Shown: positions 25,744-34,377, counted from the stretch's first letter. The stretch is DNA of 64,000 nt from Bacillota bacterium (GCA_024679955.1 JAILCQ010000021.1:1-64000), one strand, 5' to 3'. Made by a program: numbers and translations. Notes: generated by a model not told the origin, from the letters alone.

Positions 25744-26541
25744 ATGTATCCTTCGTTCACCCTGTTCGATAAAACCATACCAAGCTATTGGATCTGCGCA
25801 CTGGCAGGCCTGGCGGCCTGCTGTATTGCGGCGCTGATCCGGCACAAACGATTCAAAGAGCTGCAGGAAGTGGATATCACAAATTCTGCAGCTCTTGGTT
25901 TGGTGGGCATGATCCTCGGCGGGCGGGTCCTTTATCTTTTGCGCATTTCGCCGTTGATCGTGAAAAACTTTTCCTATTTGAAGGCCCATCCGCATCTGGC
26001 CTATGAAGTGCTGTCCAACGGCATGGTTTTTTACGGCGGCCTTTTCGGCGTGCTGGCCGTATTGTTGTGGTATTGCCGCAAATACCGGCTGGACCGGGCG
26101 GCGGTTTTTGATTATTACGCGCCGCTTTTCCCGCTGTTTCATGCTTTCGGCAGAGTGGGATGCTTCCTTACCGGCTGCTGTCACGGTATGGTTTGCCAAC
26201 GCTTCGGCATAGCCTTTGTCAACAGCCCCTCCGCGGAAAACGGCGTCCCCTATTTTCCGGTGCAGCTTTTGGGCAGCTTGGGCAATCTGTGCCTTTTCGG
26301 TATCGTGCTGGCCTTTGAGCGAAAGCATCACAAAAGCGGCCAGGCCTTGCCTTTGTATCTGCTGCTCTATGCCATAGGCAGATTCCTTTTGGAATTTTTG
26401 CGGGGGGACACGGTGCGAGGCGTTACCTTCGGCCTTTCCACCTCTCAGTGGATCAGCCTCGGCCTGCTCCTGGCCCTGGCCATCGTCCGCTACCGGATAA
26501 AGAAAGGCCGGGAAGCCCAGCCGCAAAGCGGGACAAATTGA
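25744..26541 (+). CDS. Lgt-like prolipoprotein diacylglyceryl transferase family protein
   Basis: 265-residue multi-pass membrane protein. Lgt moves diacylglycerol from phosphatidylglycerol to the lipobox cysteine. Seen: the family segments ILGGRVLYLL, NGMVFYGGLFGV, AFGRVGCFLTGCCHG, ALPLYLLLYAIGRFLLEFLRGD and a C-terminal SQWISLGLLLA helix. It is a divergent member: the essential His of the SFHGG motif is Tyr here (VFYGG), and the GR-motif carries Cys residues. It may be a paralogue with another acyl or glycerophosphate acceptor rather than the housekeeping Lgt. Probably co-transcribed with the DUF4190-like gene. Confidence 0.75.
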   Translation: MYPSFTLFDKTIPSYWICALAGLAACCIAALIRHKRFKELQEVDITNSAALGLVGMILGGRVLYLLRISPLIVKNFSYLKAHPHLAYEVLSNGMVFYGGLFGVLAVLLWYCRKYRLDRAAVFDYYAPLFPLFHAFGRVGCFLTGCCHGMVCQRFGIAFVNSPSAENGVPYFPVQLLGSLGNLCLFGIVLAFERKHHKSGQALPLYLLLYAIGRFLLEFLRGDTVRGVTFGLSTSQWISLGLLLALAIVRYRIKKGREAQPQSGTN

Positions 26542-26577
26542 CCGCTATGCCCCGCAGGCTGTCTGCCGCGGCGGCCG

Positions 26578-26943
26578 TCAACAGCCCACGATCTGCCGGC
26601 CAAAGGGGGCCATGGACAAAGAGGCGAATTTGAAGCATTGCAGGCCAAAGGGGATGCCCACCACGGTAAGGCAATAGACCAAGCCCACCGCCGCGGCGAT
26701 CAAAGCCAGCTCCAGGCCGCCCAAAAAGAACCAGGCCACGTTCAGCAGAAAGGAAACCGGGCCGCCTTCGAATACGGCCTGGCGTCCGAAGGGCCAAAAG
26801 GCCAGAGAAGACAGTTTGAAGCACTGCAGGCCCACTGGTATGCCGATCAGGGTAAGACACCACAGCAGGCCCACCGCCAGCCAGGCCAGACCCAGAACCA
26901 AACCGCCCAAGATCAACCAAAGGATATTGCCGATAAAACGCAT
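26578..26943 (-). CDS. YccF domain protein
   Basis: 121 residues made of two related halves, each a hydrophobic helix followed by GIP-[VF]-GLQCFK and a W/M-PFGR motif (LIGIPVGLQCFKLSS...FWPFGRQ and VVGIPFGLQCFKFAS...MAPFGRQ). This internal repeat defines the YccF family of inner-membrane proteins of unknown function. GGAGAG before the ATG. Converges with the Lgt-like gene. Confidence 0.88.
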   Translation of the reverse strand: MRFIGNILWLILGGLVLGLAWLAVGLLWCLTLIGIPVGLQCFKLSSLAFWPFGRQAVFEGGPVSFLLNVAWFFLGGLELALIAAAVGLVYCLTVVGIPFGLQCFKFASLSMAPFGRQIVGC

Positions 26944-27082
26944 ATTGCTCTCCTTTATCCGCTGTCAGCGCCGGAAGGGCATCTTCCCTGCCGGCGCGGT
27001 CTTTGTCTTTTTCCACATAAAAGACCTCTATCTCCCTAAAAATGTTTCCCGCCGCTTTGGGATTTTGCGGCGGGGGCAGCAT

Positions 27083-27111
27083 TTGTCATATTTTGTCCTT
27101 TTTGCTATAAT
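27083..27111 (+). promoter_or_regulatory. Promoter of nth
   Basis: TTGTCA (27083-27088), 17 bp, TATAAT (27106-27111). Confidence 0.8.
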
Positions 27112-27179
27112 AGCCTGGAGGAAGCACCGCCGTCCCGGCGGAAGCGCTTCCCCCTACCCACTGCAAAGGAGCCCCAACC

Positions 27180-27854
27180 ATGCCCTGCAAAAAACCAGCC
27201 CCTTCCCCGGCGGACCGGCGGAAACAAGATATTTTAGCCATATTGGAAGAAACCTATAAAAACAGCGGCACCGCCCTGCGCAGCCAATCGGTGTTTCAAC
27301 TGCTGGTGGCGGTGATCCTTTCCGCCCAATGCAACGACAATCAGGTCAACCGGGTGACCGGCCCTTTGTTCGCCCAATACGCCGACGCCGCCGCCTTCGC
27401 CGCCTTGGAACCGGCCCAATTGGAGCCCTATATCAGCAGCTGCGGCCTGTATAAAAACAAAGCCAAAAACATCGTGGGCGCTGCCAGGATCATTCACAAC
27501 GAATACGGCGGCCAGGTGCCGGCGGACCGGGAAAAGCTGATGGCCTTGCCCGGCGTGGGCCGGAAAACCGCCAATGTGATGCTCAGCGTCGGCTTCGGCT
27601 TGCCCGCTTTGGCCGTGGACACCCATGTGCAGCGGGTGGCCAACCGTTTGGGCCTGGCCCAAAGCAAAACCCCGGAACAAACCGAAGCGCAGCTTTGCGC
27701 TCTGATCCCCGAAGAGAAATGGGGCGACGCCCACCATTGGCTGATTTGGCACGGGCGCAAAATCTGCGCCGCCCAAAGGCCCAAATGCGGCCAATGCCCC
27801 GCCGCCGCCCTCTGCCCCAGCGCCCTGCCGCAAAAGGACGGCGGCAAGGCTTGA
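27180..27854 (+). CDS. nth: Endonuclease III
   Basis: Base-excision DNA glycosylase/AP lyase for oxidised pyrimidines, 224 residues. The helix-hairpin-helix LPGVGRKTANVML carries the catalytic lysine K129, the catalytic aspartate is D147 in AVDTHVQRVANRLGL, and the [4Fe-4S] cysteines are C196, C203, C206 and C212 with the standard 6-2-5 spacing. AAAGGAG before the ATG. Single-gene unit between its own promoter and terminator. Confidence 0.97.
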   Translation: MPCKKPAPSPADRRKQDILAILEETYKNSGTALRSQSVFQLLVAVILSAQCNDNQVNRVTGPLFAQYADAAAFAALEPAQLEPYISSCGLYKNKAKNIVGAARIIHNEYGGQVPADREKLMALPGVGRKTANVMLSVGFGLPALAVDTHVQRVANRLGLAQSKTPEQTEAQLCALIPEEKWGDAHHWLIWHGRKICAAQRPKCGQCPAAALCPSALPQKDGGKA

Positions 27855-27868
27855 CAAAAGAAAAGACA

Positions 27869-27905
27869 GCCGCTTGCGCCAAAAACGCAAGCGGCTTTTT
27901 GTTTT
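27869..27905 (+). terminator. Terminator of nth
   Basis: GCCGCTTGCG and CGCAAGCGGC with a 7-nt loop, then TTTTTGTTTT. Confidence 0.9.
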
Positions 27906-27954
27906 CTTCCGGCAGCGGCACAAACCGGCGCAAGGCCGGCCTGCGGCGGCCGCT

Positions 27955-29277
27955 TTATGCTTCCGGCGCGTCCTGGCCGGCTTCGGCCAAAGAGACCAAG
28001 GCCCATTCCACCCGCCGGTCTTTCACTTCTTCCACCTGGATACGCAGGCCGGCGGCTTCGATCTCCGGCTTGCTGCCGTCGGCGGGGATCTCGCTGAGGC
28101 AGGAGAAAATGAAACCGCCCAGGGTGGCGTATTCGTCTTCCGGATACTCGTAATGCCAGTTCAAGGCTTTTTGCAATTCTTCCAATTCTGCGGCCCCGGA
28201 AACCTTCCACAAGTTTTCGCCCAGCTTGACGATATCCTTTTGTTCCTGGGGATCGTATTCGTCGTAAATATTGCCCACGATCTCTTCCAGCAAATCTTCC
28301 AGAGTGATCAAACCGGAGGTGCCGCCGTATTCGTCCACCACGATGGCCATATGGATCTTTTTCTTTTGCATATCCCGGAACAGCACGTCGGTGGGAACGG
28401 ATTCCGGCACGAAATAAGCGGCGGCCAGCAATTCCTGCAAGGGCCGGGGCGGATCGTTTTCCAGATTCAGCAGATATTCCCGGGTACGCAAAATGCCGAT
28501 GATATCGTCCACATCCTCGCCGCATACGGGGAAACGGGAGAGGCCGCTTTGGCGTATGGTGGCCATGATCTCCTCATGGCTGTCGTCGGCGTACAGCATC
28601 ACCATATCCTTGCGGTGTATCATCACGTCTTCCGCCGTCATATTGTTGAACTCGAAGATGTTTTCGATCAATTCCCGTTCCGTAGGCTCGATCAAGCCGG
28701 TCTCGCCACTGATATCCACCATTTGGCGGATCTTTTCTTCCGAAGCGGCGTCCGCCTGCCGGGCGGGATCGTAGCCGGTCAGGCGGCACAGCGCCGCCGC
28801 TGCCGCCGTTCCCGGCCGTCCCAGGGCAGCCAATAAACGCAGGGGGCCGAAAGTCCGGGACAACAAAGCCTCTGGATGGCGGCAGGCCAGATTCTGCGGG
28901 AATTGGTAAAACAGAATCAGCAGCAGATACGCCGCCAGGGCCGCCGCTGCGGTCACCGCGGCGCGGACGCCGCCGCTTGCCGCCGGCCAACGGGCGGCCA
29001 AAAATGCCGCCAGCCGGGGCCCGTAGGCCGCCGCGGCTACTGCGATACCGCACAAAAGGAAAAACTGGCAAACCAGGAACAAAGGCAGCAAATAGCGGCG
29101 GGGTTCCTCGGCGATCTTTACCAAAGCCGCTGATTTTTCCTCATCCTCGCCGGCTTCTTTTTTTACATAACCGGCGCTCACCGCCGACACAGCGCCGCTC
29201 AAAGCGGCCGCCGCCGCGCCCAGCAAAAACAAAATCAAGCAGATGACCAGGCATCCTAAAGGGTCGTCCGTCAACAT
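27955..29277 (-). CDS. CNNM/CorC-type membrane transporter with CBS domains
   Basis: 440 residues: an N-terminal DUF21/CNNM membrane domain (hydrophobic segments within residues 1-160), a linker with GLIEPTERELIENIFEFNN and AEDVMIHRKDM, a CBS pair (SRFPVCGEDVDDIIGILRT; VDEYGGTSGLITLEDLLEEI) and a C-terminal CorC_HlyC domain. Related proteins export or sense Mg2+ or Co2+ and are often annotated as hemolysin C. The ATG at 29277 has AAGGAGGAATT upstream. It is expressed from a consensus promoter with a long structured leader. Confidence 0.92.
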   Translation of the reverse strand: MLTDDPLGCLVICLILFLLGAAAAALSGAVSAVSAGYVKKEAGEDEEKSAALVKIAEEPRRYLLPLFLVCQFFLLCGIAVAAAAYGPRLAAFLAARWPAASGGVRAAVTAAAALAAYLLLILFYQFPQNLACRHPEALLSRTFGPLRLLAALGRPGTAAAAALCRLTGYDPARQADAASEEKIRQMVDISGETGLIEPTERELIENIFEFNNMTAEDVMIHRKDMVMLYADDSHEEIMATIRQSGLSRFPVCGEDVDDIIGILRTREYLLNLENDPPRPLQELLAAAYFVPESVPTDVLFRDMQKKKIHMAIVVDEYGGTSGLITLEDLLEEIVGNIYDEYDPQEQKDIVKLGENLWKVSGAAELEELQKALNWHYEYPEDEYATLGGFIFSCLSEIPADGSKPEIEAAGLRIQVEEVKDRRVEWALVSLAEAGQDAPEA

Positions 29278-29477
29278 AATTCCTCCTTCGCCCATACGGC
29301 GTTTTTACAATGAAACGCAAGCAAGCATAGCCGGTAGACTTGGCTATGCTTGGAATTTACCTTATGAAGATATAGAGGCTGGAACTTCGCCCGGCTTCCG
29401 TATCGTCGTTCATACTTGCTGATAAATCCTTTATATTCAAAAGTTGCGATACTATGCGATCGTTCTGTTTCTACAAC
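29278..29477 (-). promoter_or_regulatory. Structured 5' leader of the CNNM gene
   Basis: About 200 nt lie between the expected transcript start and the start codon. The RNA can form GTATCG/CGATAC (29452-29447 with 29405-29400), enclosing about 40 nt, a GGAA...TTCC region with CCGGGCG, and a 10-bp hairpin AAGCATAGCC/GGCTATGCTT (29351-29342 with 29332-29323). A small frame crosses it but does not look like a protein. I could not match it to the M-box, the yybP-ykoY Mn2+ element or other riboswitches I know. Confidence 0.5.
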
Positions 29478-29483
29478 AAGAAC

Positions 29484-29512
29484 AGTATAGCAAAAGCCTG
29501 CCATCTTGTCAA
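29484..29512 (-). promoter_or_regulatory. Promoter of the CNNM gene
   Basis: On the minus strand TTGACA (29512-29507) and TATACT (29489-29484), 17-bp spacer. Confidence 0.8.
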
Positions 29513-29526
29513 CCGCAAGGCATGAT

Positions 29527-30504
29527 TCAGGGCAAACGGTGGCCCCGGACCGGGCCCAAACGGGGCAATACGCCGCCGCAGCAGGGGCAGGGGCCGGGCA
29601 ATAAGCGAGAGATATCGCCGGTGCGGTAGCGCAGCAGCGGCATGGCTCGCCGGTTCAGGGTGGAGATCACCACTTCCCCTTCCTCTCCCGGCGGCAGGAT
29701 CTCGCCGCTTTGAGGATGGATGATCTCCACATACAAATCCCCGTGGCGCAAATGATAACCGCTGCCGGGAGCGCATTCCAGGCCGCCGCCCCAGCCGGTT
29801 TCCGTCATCCCCCAATGGGCCAGCGTCCGGCATTGCCACAGCCGCGACACCTGCCGGCGGGTAGCCTCTTCCACATCGTCGGTGGAAAGAAAAACGGTTT
29901 GCGGCCGCAAACCGGGCAAGGCCCGGGCCAAAGCCAGCGTGGGCCGGGGCGCGCCGATCAACACTTGCGGCGGGGCCTGGGCGGCCAGGGCAGCCGCCTG
30001 ATCCGGCGCGGCTTTTTCCCCCAGCACATACGCTTCCGCGTTCAACCTGCGCCCGGCTTGGGCCAGGGTCTGCCCCAAGCCGTCCGGCTCCGGGCCGCTC
30101 AAACAGATCCACAGCGCCCCGCCCGCTGACAGCCAGGGCTGCAAGCCCTGGACAAAAAAATCTTCGCTGGCGGCCAAATCCTCCCGGCTGAAATAGACCC
30201 GCTTGGCCGGGCCGGCGCTGCCGGAGGTAAACTGGCTGACGATGCGCTGCACGCCGCTTTGGGGCAGGCACACCAGCTGCCGCTCAAAGCGGCGCAAATC
30301 CTCTTGCGTCATCAGAGGCCAGCTTTGAGGATACGCCCAATCCACATCCCGGTACAAACGGCGGTAAAAGGGGCTGTGGGCGACGGCCCAACGGGCCTGC
30401 CTTTGCAAAGCCGCCTGCTGATAGGCAAACATGGCCTGCGGGCCGTCCTGGAGATGCAAGCCTGCCTGAGAAAAACACCAGCTATCGAATGGGAGAACAT
30501 CCAT
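29527..30504 (-). CDS. PaaK-like AMP-forming ligase, short form
   Basis: 325 residues resembling the phenylacetate-CoA ligase branch of adenylate-forming enzymes: the P-loop SQFTSGSAGPAKRVYF, a central A-motif WGMTETGWGGGLEC and the core motif LRYRTGDISRLLPGPCPCCGG. It stops soon after that motif, so most of the C-terminal lid domain (about 100 residues in full-length PaaK) is absent. The lid carries a lysine needed for adenylation in full enzymes, so activity may be altered. GGAGG before the ATG. It starts 47 bp after the radical SAM gene and is probably in the same transcript; the acid substrate is unknown. Confidence 0.8.
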   Translation of the reverse strand: MDVLPFDSWCFSQAGLHLQDGPQAMFAYQQAALQRQARWAVAHSPFYRRLYRDVDWAYPQSWPLMTQEDLRRFERQLVCLPQSGVQRIVSQFTSGSAGPAKRVYFSREDLAASEDFFVQGLQPWLSAGGALWICLSGPEPDGLGQTLAQAGRRLNAEAYVLGEKAAPDQAAALAAQAPPQVLIGAPRPTLALARALPGLRPQTVFLSTDDVEEATRRQVSRLWQCRTLAHWGMTETGWGGGLECAPGSGYHLRHGDLYVEIIHPQSGEILPPGEEGEVVISTLNRRAMPLLRYRTGDISRLLPGPCPCCGGVLPRLGPVRGHRLP

Positions 30505-30551
30505 GATCCGTTCCTCCTGCGGCGGCAGGCCATGCCTGCCCTGCCCTTTCT

Positions 30552-31856
30552 TCAGCGGCGGCTTTTCCTTTGGGCCTGCACCCGCCGGGCGGCAACGCCG
30601 GCAGGACCGTTTTGTCCGGCATGGGTATAGCTGCCGATCTGCACCTGGGGCAAACGGCGGCCCAATTCCTCGATGAAGCGCAGCATGCCCATGCCCTGGC
30701 TATCCGCCAAAAACGGCGTCATCAGGGCAGGGCCGCAATTGAGATTGCGCAGTTGGATCTGGGCCACGCCAGTTTCCCCAACCAGATCCGTCAAGGCGTC
30801 CAGACGGCGGGGATCGTCGCTGAAGCCGGGATAAACCAATAGATTCAAAGAGGCTGGACGCCGGTATTCTTTGGCCAAAAGCAAGCTTTCCCGCACCTGG
30901 GCCAGGCCGTAGCCGCAGGGCCGGTGATAGGCCGCGTATTCTTCGGGCAGCGGGGAAAACATACTGACCCGCAGGCTGTCCATGCCCGCTTCCAGCAGGG
31001 CGTGGATGGCCTGGGTATCGCCGGCATTGGTATTGATATTAAAGCTGCCCCGCCGGGTCTGCCGGCGCACCCGGCGAATGGCCTCGGCGATGGCGGTATG
31101 GTTCAAGCTGGGCTCCCCTTCGCAGCCCTGGCCGAAGCTGACGATGGCGTCGGCGGCATGGCGCAAATGGGCCAGGGCGATCTCGGCGATTTCCTCCGCA
31201 TGGGGCCGGAAGGCAATGCGTTGCTGGGGCGAGGGGCAGCATTGGGAAGGCTGCAGGGAAATACAGCCCAGACATTGGGCATTGCATACCGGCGAAGCGG
31301 GTATGCCCCCTTCCCAGCGGCGGTAAAAAATGTTTTGGGCGGTGAAACAGCCGTATTCCAAAGCGCAATGGGCCAAATGGCGGATCAAACGATTGTCCGG
31401 GAATTCCGCTATCCTTTCCTCGGTCAACCGGGCCAGCTCCGGCGTATTGAAATACCGGGGATGCCATTTTTTATGCTCGTCGGTTTGCCGGGCCGCCACC
31501 ACCAAACGCCCCTTTTCCATGCCTACCGCCGTATAGCCCAGCAAAGGCAGAGGCAAATCCTTTTCTTCCGTGGCCGGACACAGCAAACGGGTAAACCCCT
31601 GAGGCAACAGGGCCGCCAGGGCGTAAACCGGCCCGCCGCCGCCATAGGGATCCTGGGACAGCACGACCGGGCTGCCATCGGCTTTATTCAGGCCCACCGG
31701 GGCCAGTCCGGGCATCATGGTCAAGGTCGCCCCCGCAGGCAAGGGGATCAACTCCTGCCGCCGGGGCGCGCGGGGCGACCGGTCCGCACCGGCCATAGCC
31801 AAGCCGGGGAAATCAAACCAACGGCCGTCCTCTAAAGCAAACAGCATACTGCTCAT
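30552..31856 (-). CDS. Radical SAM protein
   Basis: 434 residues. The [4Fe-4S] motif is CNAQCLGC (C191, C195, C198), followed by VSFGQGCEGEPSL (GGEP-like motif) and NINTNAGD, typical of a radical SAM barrel. About 190 residues precede the core, an unusual position; this part includes LTMMPGLAPVGLNKADGSPV and a GYTAVGMEKGRLVVAARQTD strand pair and matches no domain I know. A CC pair (SQCCPS) follows the cluster motif. The ATG at 31856 is preceded by GGAAGAGG. Substrate unknown; the downstream AMP ligase suggests a shared pathway. Confidence 0.85.
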   Translation of the reverse strand: MSSMLFALEDGRWFDFPGLAMAGADRSPRAPRRQELIPLPAGATLTMMPGLAPVGLNKADGSPVVLSQDPYGGGGPVYALAALLPQGFTRLLCPATEEKDLPLPLLGYTAVGMEKGRLVVAARQTDEHKKWHPRYFNTPELARLTEERIAEFPDNRLIRHLAHCALEYGCFTAQNIFYRRWEGGIPASPVCNAQCLGCISLQPSQCCPSPQQRIAFRPHAEEIAEIALAHLRHAADAIVSFGQGCEGEPSLNHTAIAEAIRRVRRQTRRGSFNINTNAGDTQAIHALLEAGMDSLRVSMFSPLPEEYAAYHRPCGYGLAQVRESLLLAKEYRRPASLNLLVYPGFSDDPRRLDALTDLVGETGVAQIQLRNLNCGPALMTPFLADSQGMGMLRFIEELGRRLPQVQIGSYTHAGQNGPAGVAARRVQAQRKSRR

Positions 31857-31923
31857 AACAGAACCTCTTCCGATGTGGTTGCAAACGCTTTTCTTCTCTT
31901 TCGTTTTTATCAAAAAAACGATT

Positions 31924-31954
31924 TAAAAAACGCCGCCTACACGCAGGCGGCGTT
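31924..31954 (-). terminator. Terminator of rpmB
   Basis: AACGCCGCC and GGCGGCGTT pair around a short loop, followed on the minus strand by TTTTTTAAAT. Confidence 0.85.
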
Positions 31955-31976
31955 CTTACCTTTTGGGCATAAAACC

Positions 31977-32165
31977 TTAGTTGGCTCGCTGTACTTTGCC
32001 GGAACGCAGGCAACGGGTGCAAGCGGTAACCTTTTTGGGCGTACCGTTCACGTTGGCGCGAACGGTTTGCAAATTGGGTTTCCACTGCCGTTTGGTGCGA
32101 ATATGAGAATGGCTGACGTTCATACCGGTGCGAACGGTTTTGCCGCAAATTTCACATTTAGCCAT
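31977..32165 (-). CDS. rpmB: 50S ribosomal protein L28
   Basis: 62 residues, complete: MAKCEICGKTVRTGMNVSHS, RTKRQWKPNLQTV and the C-terminal VTACTRCLRSGKVQ. Both CxxC pairs of the zinc-binding form are present (CEIC, CTRC). GGAGGCGCC precedes the ATG. Single-gene unit. Confidence 0.97.
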   Translation of the reverse strand: MAKCEICGKTVRTGMNVSHSHIRTKRQWKPNLQTVRANVNGTPKKVTACTRCLRSGKVQRAN

Positions 32166-32243
32166 GGGGGCGCCTCCTTCTATATCTTTCTATCTGTACC
32201 GGCGCGGTCCGGCCGGCAAACGCCTGATTTGAAACGCTTAAAT

Positions 32244-32272
32244 AGTATATCAAAAATAAATTGGCTTAGCAA
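32244..32272 (-). promoter_or_regulatory. Promoter of rpmB
   Basis: On the minus strand TTGCTA (32272-32267), 17 bp, TATACT (32249-32244). Confidence 0.7.
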
Positions 32273-32411
32273 GCTTTTTATTTTCAACTGGCAAAAAAAT
32301 TTTTATTTCCGCCGCACCTTTGGCCGCCCCCTTCATATCCTGCAGTAAACGCCGGCGCTTTGCCGGGACCGGATCGGATAGGATCGGCCGGGAAAAGGAG
32401 GGAACGCCGCC

Positions 32412-32630
32412 TTGCGCAATGAAACGGAAGTGCTGCTGCGAACCGAAGCTTACAAAAAGCAATTGGCTTTGGCCATAGAAGAAAAGGAGCATCCTTATAC
32501 GGCGGATAAAGCCAATCTGGATTTGATCATATTTTCCCTGATCGACAAATTGGAAATCCTCTTTTGGGTTTTGGGCCGTCCCTTGCCCCAGGACGATTTG
32601 CTGGATAGCTTTCAAGGGCCCAGCCATTGA
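32412..32630 (+). CDS. Small hypothetical protein
   Basis: 72 residues, charged and helical at the N-terminus (RNETEVLLRTEAYKKQLALA) with a hydrophobic second half (LIIFSLIDKLEILFWVLG) that may be amphipathic rather than membrane-spanning. It starts at TTG with AAGGAGGG 9 bp upstream; the next ATG, three codons in, would be poorly spaced. No family recognised. It ends 3 bp from the converging SGNH hydrolase gene. Confidence 0.6.
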   Translation: MRNETEVLLRTEAYKKQLALAIEEKEHPYTADKANLDLIIFSLIDKLEILFWVLGRPLPQDDLLDSFQGPSH

Positions 32631-32633
32631 GCC

Positions 32634-33329
32634 TTATGCCTGCCAAAAGTCATAGCAGAATTTTTCGATTTCCTGCCAGATCACATGATAACCCTCCGGG
32701 GAAGGATGGATACCGTCCGTGCATAACAAGCGGGGCAGATCCCGCCGCAGCAACAGGGGCAGGCGCAGATCCACCAGCGGACAGCCGGCAGCGGCGGCGA
32801 TACGCTCTACTTCCAGGCTATAGGCCTCCTGATGGCGGTAAATACTATCCAAATCCTCCAGCCAGGAACGCAGCGCCTCCCCATCCAGTCCCTGGGAAAA
32901 CCACTGGAAGTAACGCCGGGAATCGATAGGCGGCAAGGACATCAGCACCGGCTGTATCCCCCGGCCGCGCAATGTTTCGATGATGCGCAAATAGCTTTGG
33001 CGAAACCGGGGCAAAGCCGTTCTCGGCTGATGGGAGCCTCGGGGGTCGGCGGCCACGGCGGCCCAATCAAAATCCGAATCATTGCCGCCGTACTCCAAAA
33101 AAGCCGTTTGGCAGTCCAGGCCGGCGGCCAAGGCATTGTCTATCTTGGTCTCCCCCCGTTCCACCGTGGCGCCCATCTGGGAATAATTGACCACATCCAC
33201 ACCCAAATGTTCCGCCAGATTCTGTATATACCGGGTATTGTTCCAGATTTTGTAGCCTTGGCTTTCTTCATGCCAATACGCGCCCCGCATGATGGAATCG
33301 CCGAAAATTGCCGCCTTGCTCGTTTTCAT
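32634..33329 (-). CDS. SGNH/GDSL-type hydrolase
   Basis: 231 residues with the four SGNH blocks: AIFGDSIMRG (nucleophile Ser), the Gly block near QMGATVERG, LEYGGNDSDFDW (Asn) and LCTDGIHPSPEGY (catalytic Asp-x-x-His). No signal peptide, so a cytoplasmic esterase or lipase-like enzyme; substrate unknown. AAGAGG lies upstream of the ATG. NfeD lies upstream in the same direction, 72 bp away. Confidence 0.9.
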   Translation of the reverse strand: MKTSKAAIFGDSIMRGAYWHEESQGYKIWNNTRYIQNLAEHLGVDVVNYSQMGATVERGETKIDNALAAGLDCQTAFLEYGGNDSDFDWAAVAADPRGSHQPRTALPRFRQSYLRIIETLRGRGIQPVLMSLPPIDSRRYFQWFSQGLDGEALRSWLEDLDSIYRHQEAYSLEVERIAAAAGCPLVDLRLPLLLRRDLPRLLCTDGIHPSPEGYHVIWQEIEKFCYDFWQA

Positions 33330-33401
33330 GGTTGACCCTACACCTCTTTTTACACTTACCGGCTCCTCGCCTATGCCGCAGTCTGCGGCTTTAGCGCAGG
33401 C

Positions 33402-34160
33402 TTACTGTTTTTCCCGTACCACCACGCGGGAGCCTTCCACCGCTATCACTTCAATTTCCCGCTCCGCGGGGATGAATTCGCCCTGGGTCACCACATCCAC
33501 TTTTTCCCCTTGAAACAGCGCCGAACCGGCGGGCCGCAGCACCGTTACCGAACGGCCCGACGCGCCTGCCAGGCGGCTCAGACCGGCGTTGCCGCTGACG
33601 TAGCCGTCCTGGTTTTCCTGCTTCTTAAACAGCACCAAGCGCCGCCATATATTTCGGGTTTTGCGGTTTTTCAGGGTAAACACGATCAGCACGATGGAAA
33701 CGGCCAGGGCTATCACGAAAGAGATCGCCGCCGTTCCCGGATCGGGGGCGGCCATGATCAAAGAGATGACGATGGCCAGCACGCCGCATATGCCCGCCAC
33801 GCCGAAACCGGGGATCACCAAAATCTCCAGTGCCAGCAGTATCAATCCGGCCACGAACAGGGCCACCAAACCGACGCCGGCCCGGCCGGTCCAGACATTG
33901 CCCAAAAAGTACAGAGCAAAGCTGACCACGCCCACCACGCCGAACAGGCCGAAGCTGCCCACCGTGGCCACTTCCACCACGATGCCGGTAATGCCCAAAA
34001 TCAACAGCAGGGTCGCTACCGCCGGATGGGTCAACCAATGGCCCAAACCGTAGAGGCCGCCGCCGTCTACAACCACGTCCCCGGCGGCCAAAGCCAGGCC
34101 GGACAAACCAAAGCACCAGCACAAAACGGTAAACCACAGGCCGGAAAAAACGCGTCTCAT
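33402..34160 (-). CDS. NfeD family membrane protein
   Basis: 252 residues: signal or first membrane segment, then four to five hydrophobic segments (residues ~45-160) with GSFGLFGVVGVVSFALY and VIPGFGVAGICGVLAI, and a C-terminal OB fold (RPAGSALFQGEKVDVVTQGEFI, EVIAVEGSRVVVREK). It lacks the N-terminal ClpP-like protease of long NfeD forms. Short NfeD proteins usually work with an SPFH (flotillin) protein in membrane microdomains, but no SPFH gene is seen here. I prefer the ATG at 34160, 7 bp after GGGAGG, over the one two codons earlier. Confidence 0.9.
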   Translation of the reverse strand: MRRVFSGLWFTVLCWCFGLSGLALAAGDVVVDGGGLYGLGHWLTHPAVATLLLILGITGIVVEVATVGSFGLFGVVGVVSFALYFLGNVWTGRAGVGLVALFVAGLILLALEILVIPGFGVAGICGVLAIVISLIMAAPDPGTAAISFVIALAVSIVLIVFTLKNRKTRNIWRRLVLFKKQENQDGYVSGNAGLSRLAGASGRSVTVLRPAGSALFQGEKVDVVTQGEFIPAEREIEVIAVEGSRVVVREKQ

Positions 34161-34348
34161 TGCCATACCTCCCGCATTTTCTTTATCGTCCGGGAAATCG
34201 TCCCGATCGTCCCCAAACGTTTTGTCAAAGCAAAACGACGGATCGCAGCGAAGCGGACAACCGCCGCCGGATATACCGCTTTTGCGCCGGATAAAGCCCT
34301 TTCCGGGGATAAAAGCGCAAAGGCGGTTGCCGTCGACATACCATATTC

Positions 34349-34377
34349 AGTATATCATACTATCCGCCGCAAAACAA
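34349..34377 (-). promoter_or_regulatory. Likely promoter of the NfeD gene
   Basis: On the minus strand TTGTTT (34377-34372), 17 bp, TATACT (34354-34349). Confidence 0.5.

Noticed and set aside
29271-29504. 77-codon frame in the CNNM leader
   Set aside because: No ribosome site, starts within the promoter spacer and is not protein-like; the stretch is better explained as a structured leader.
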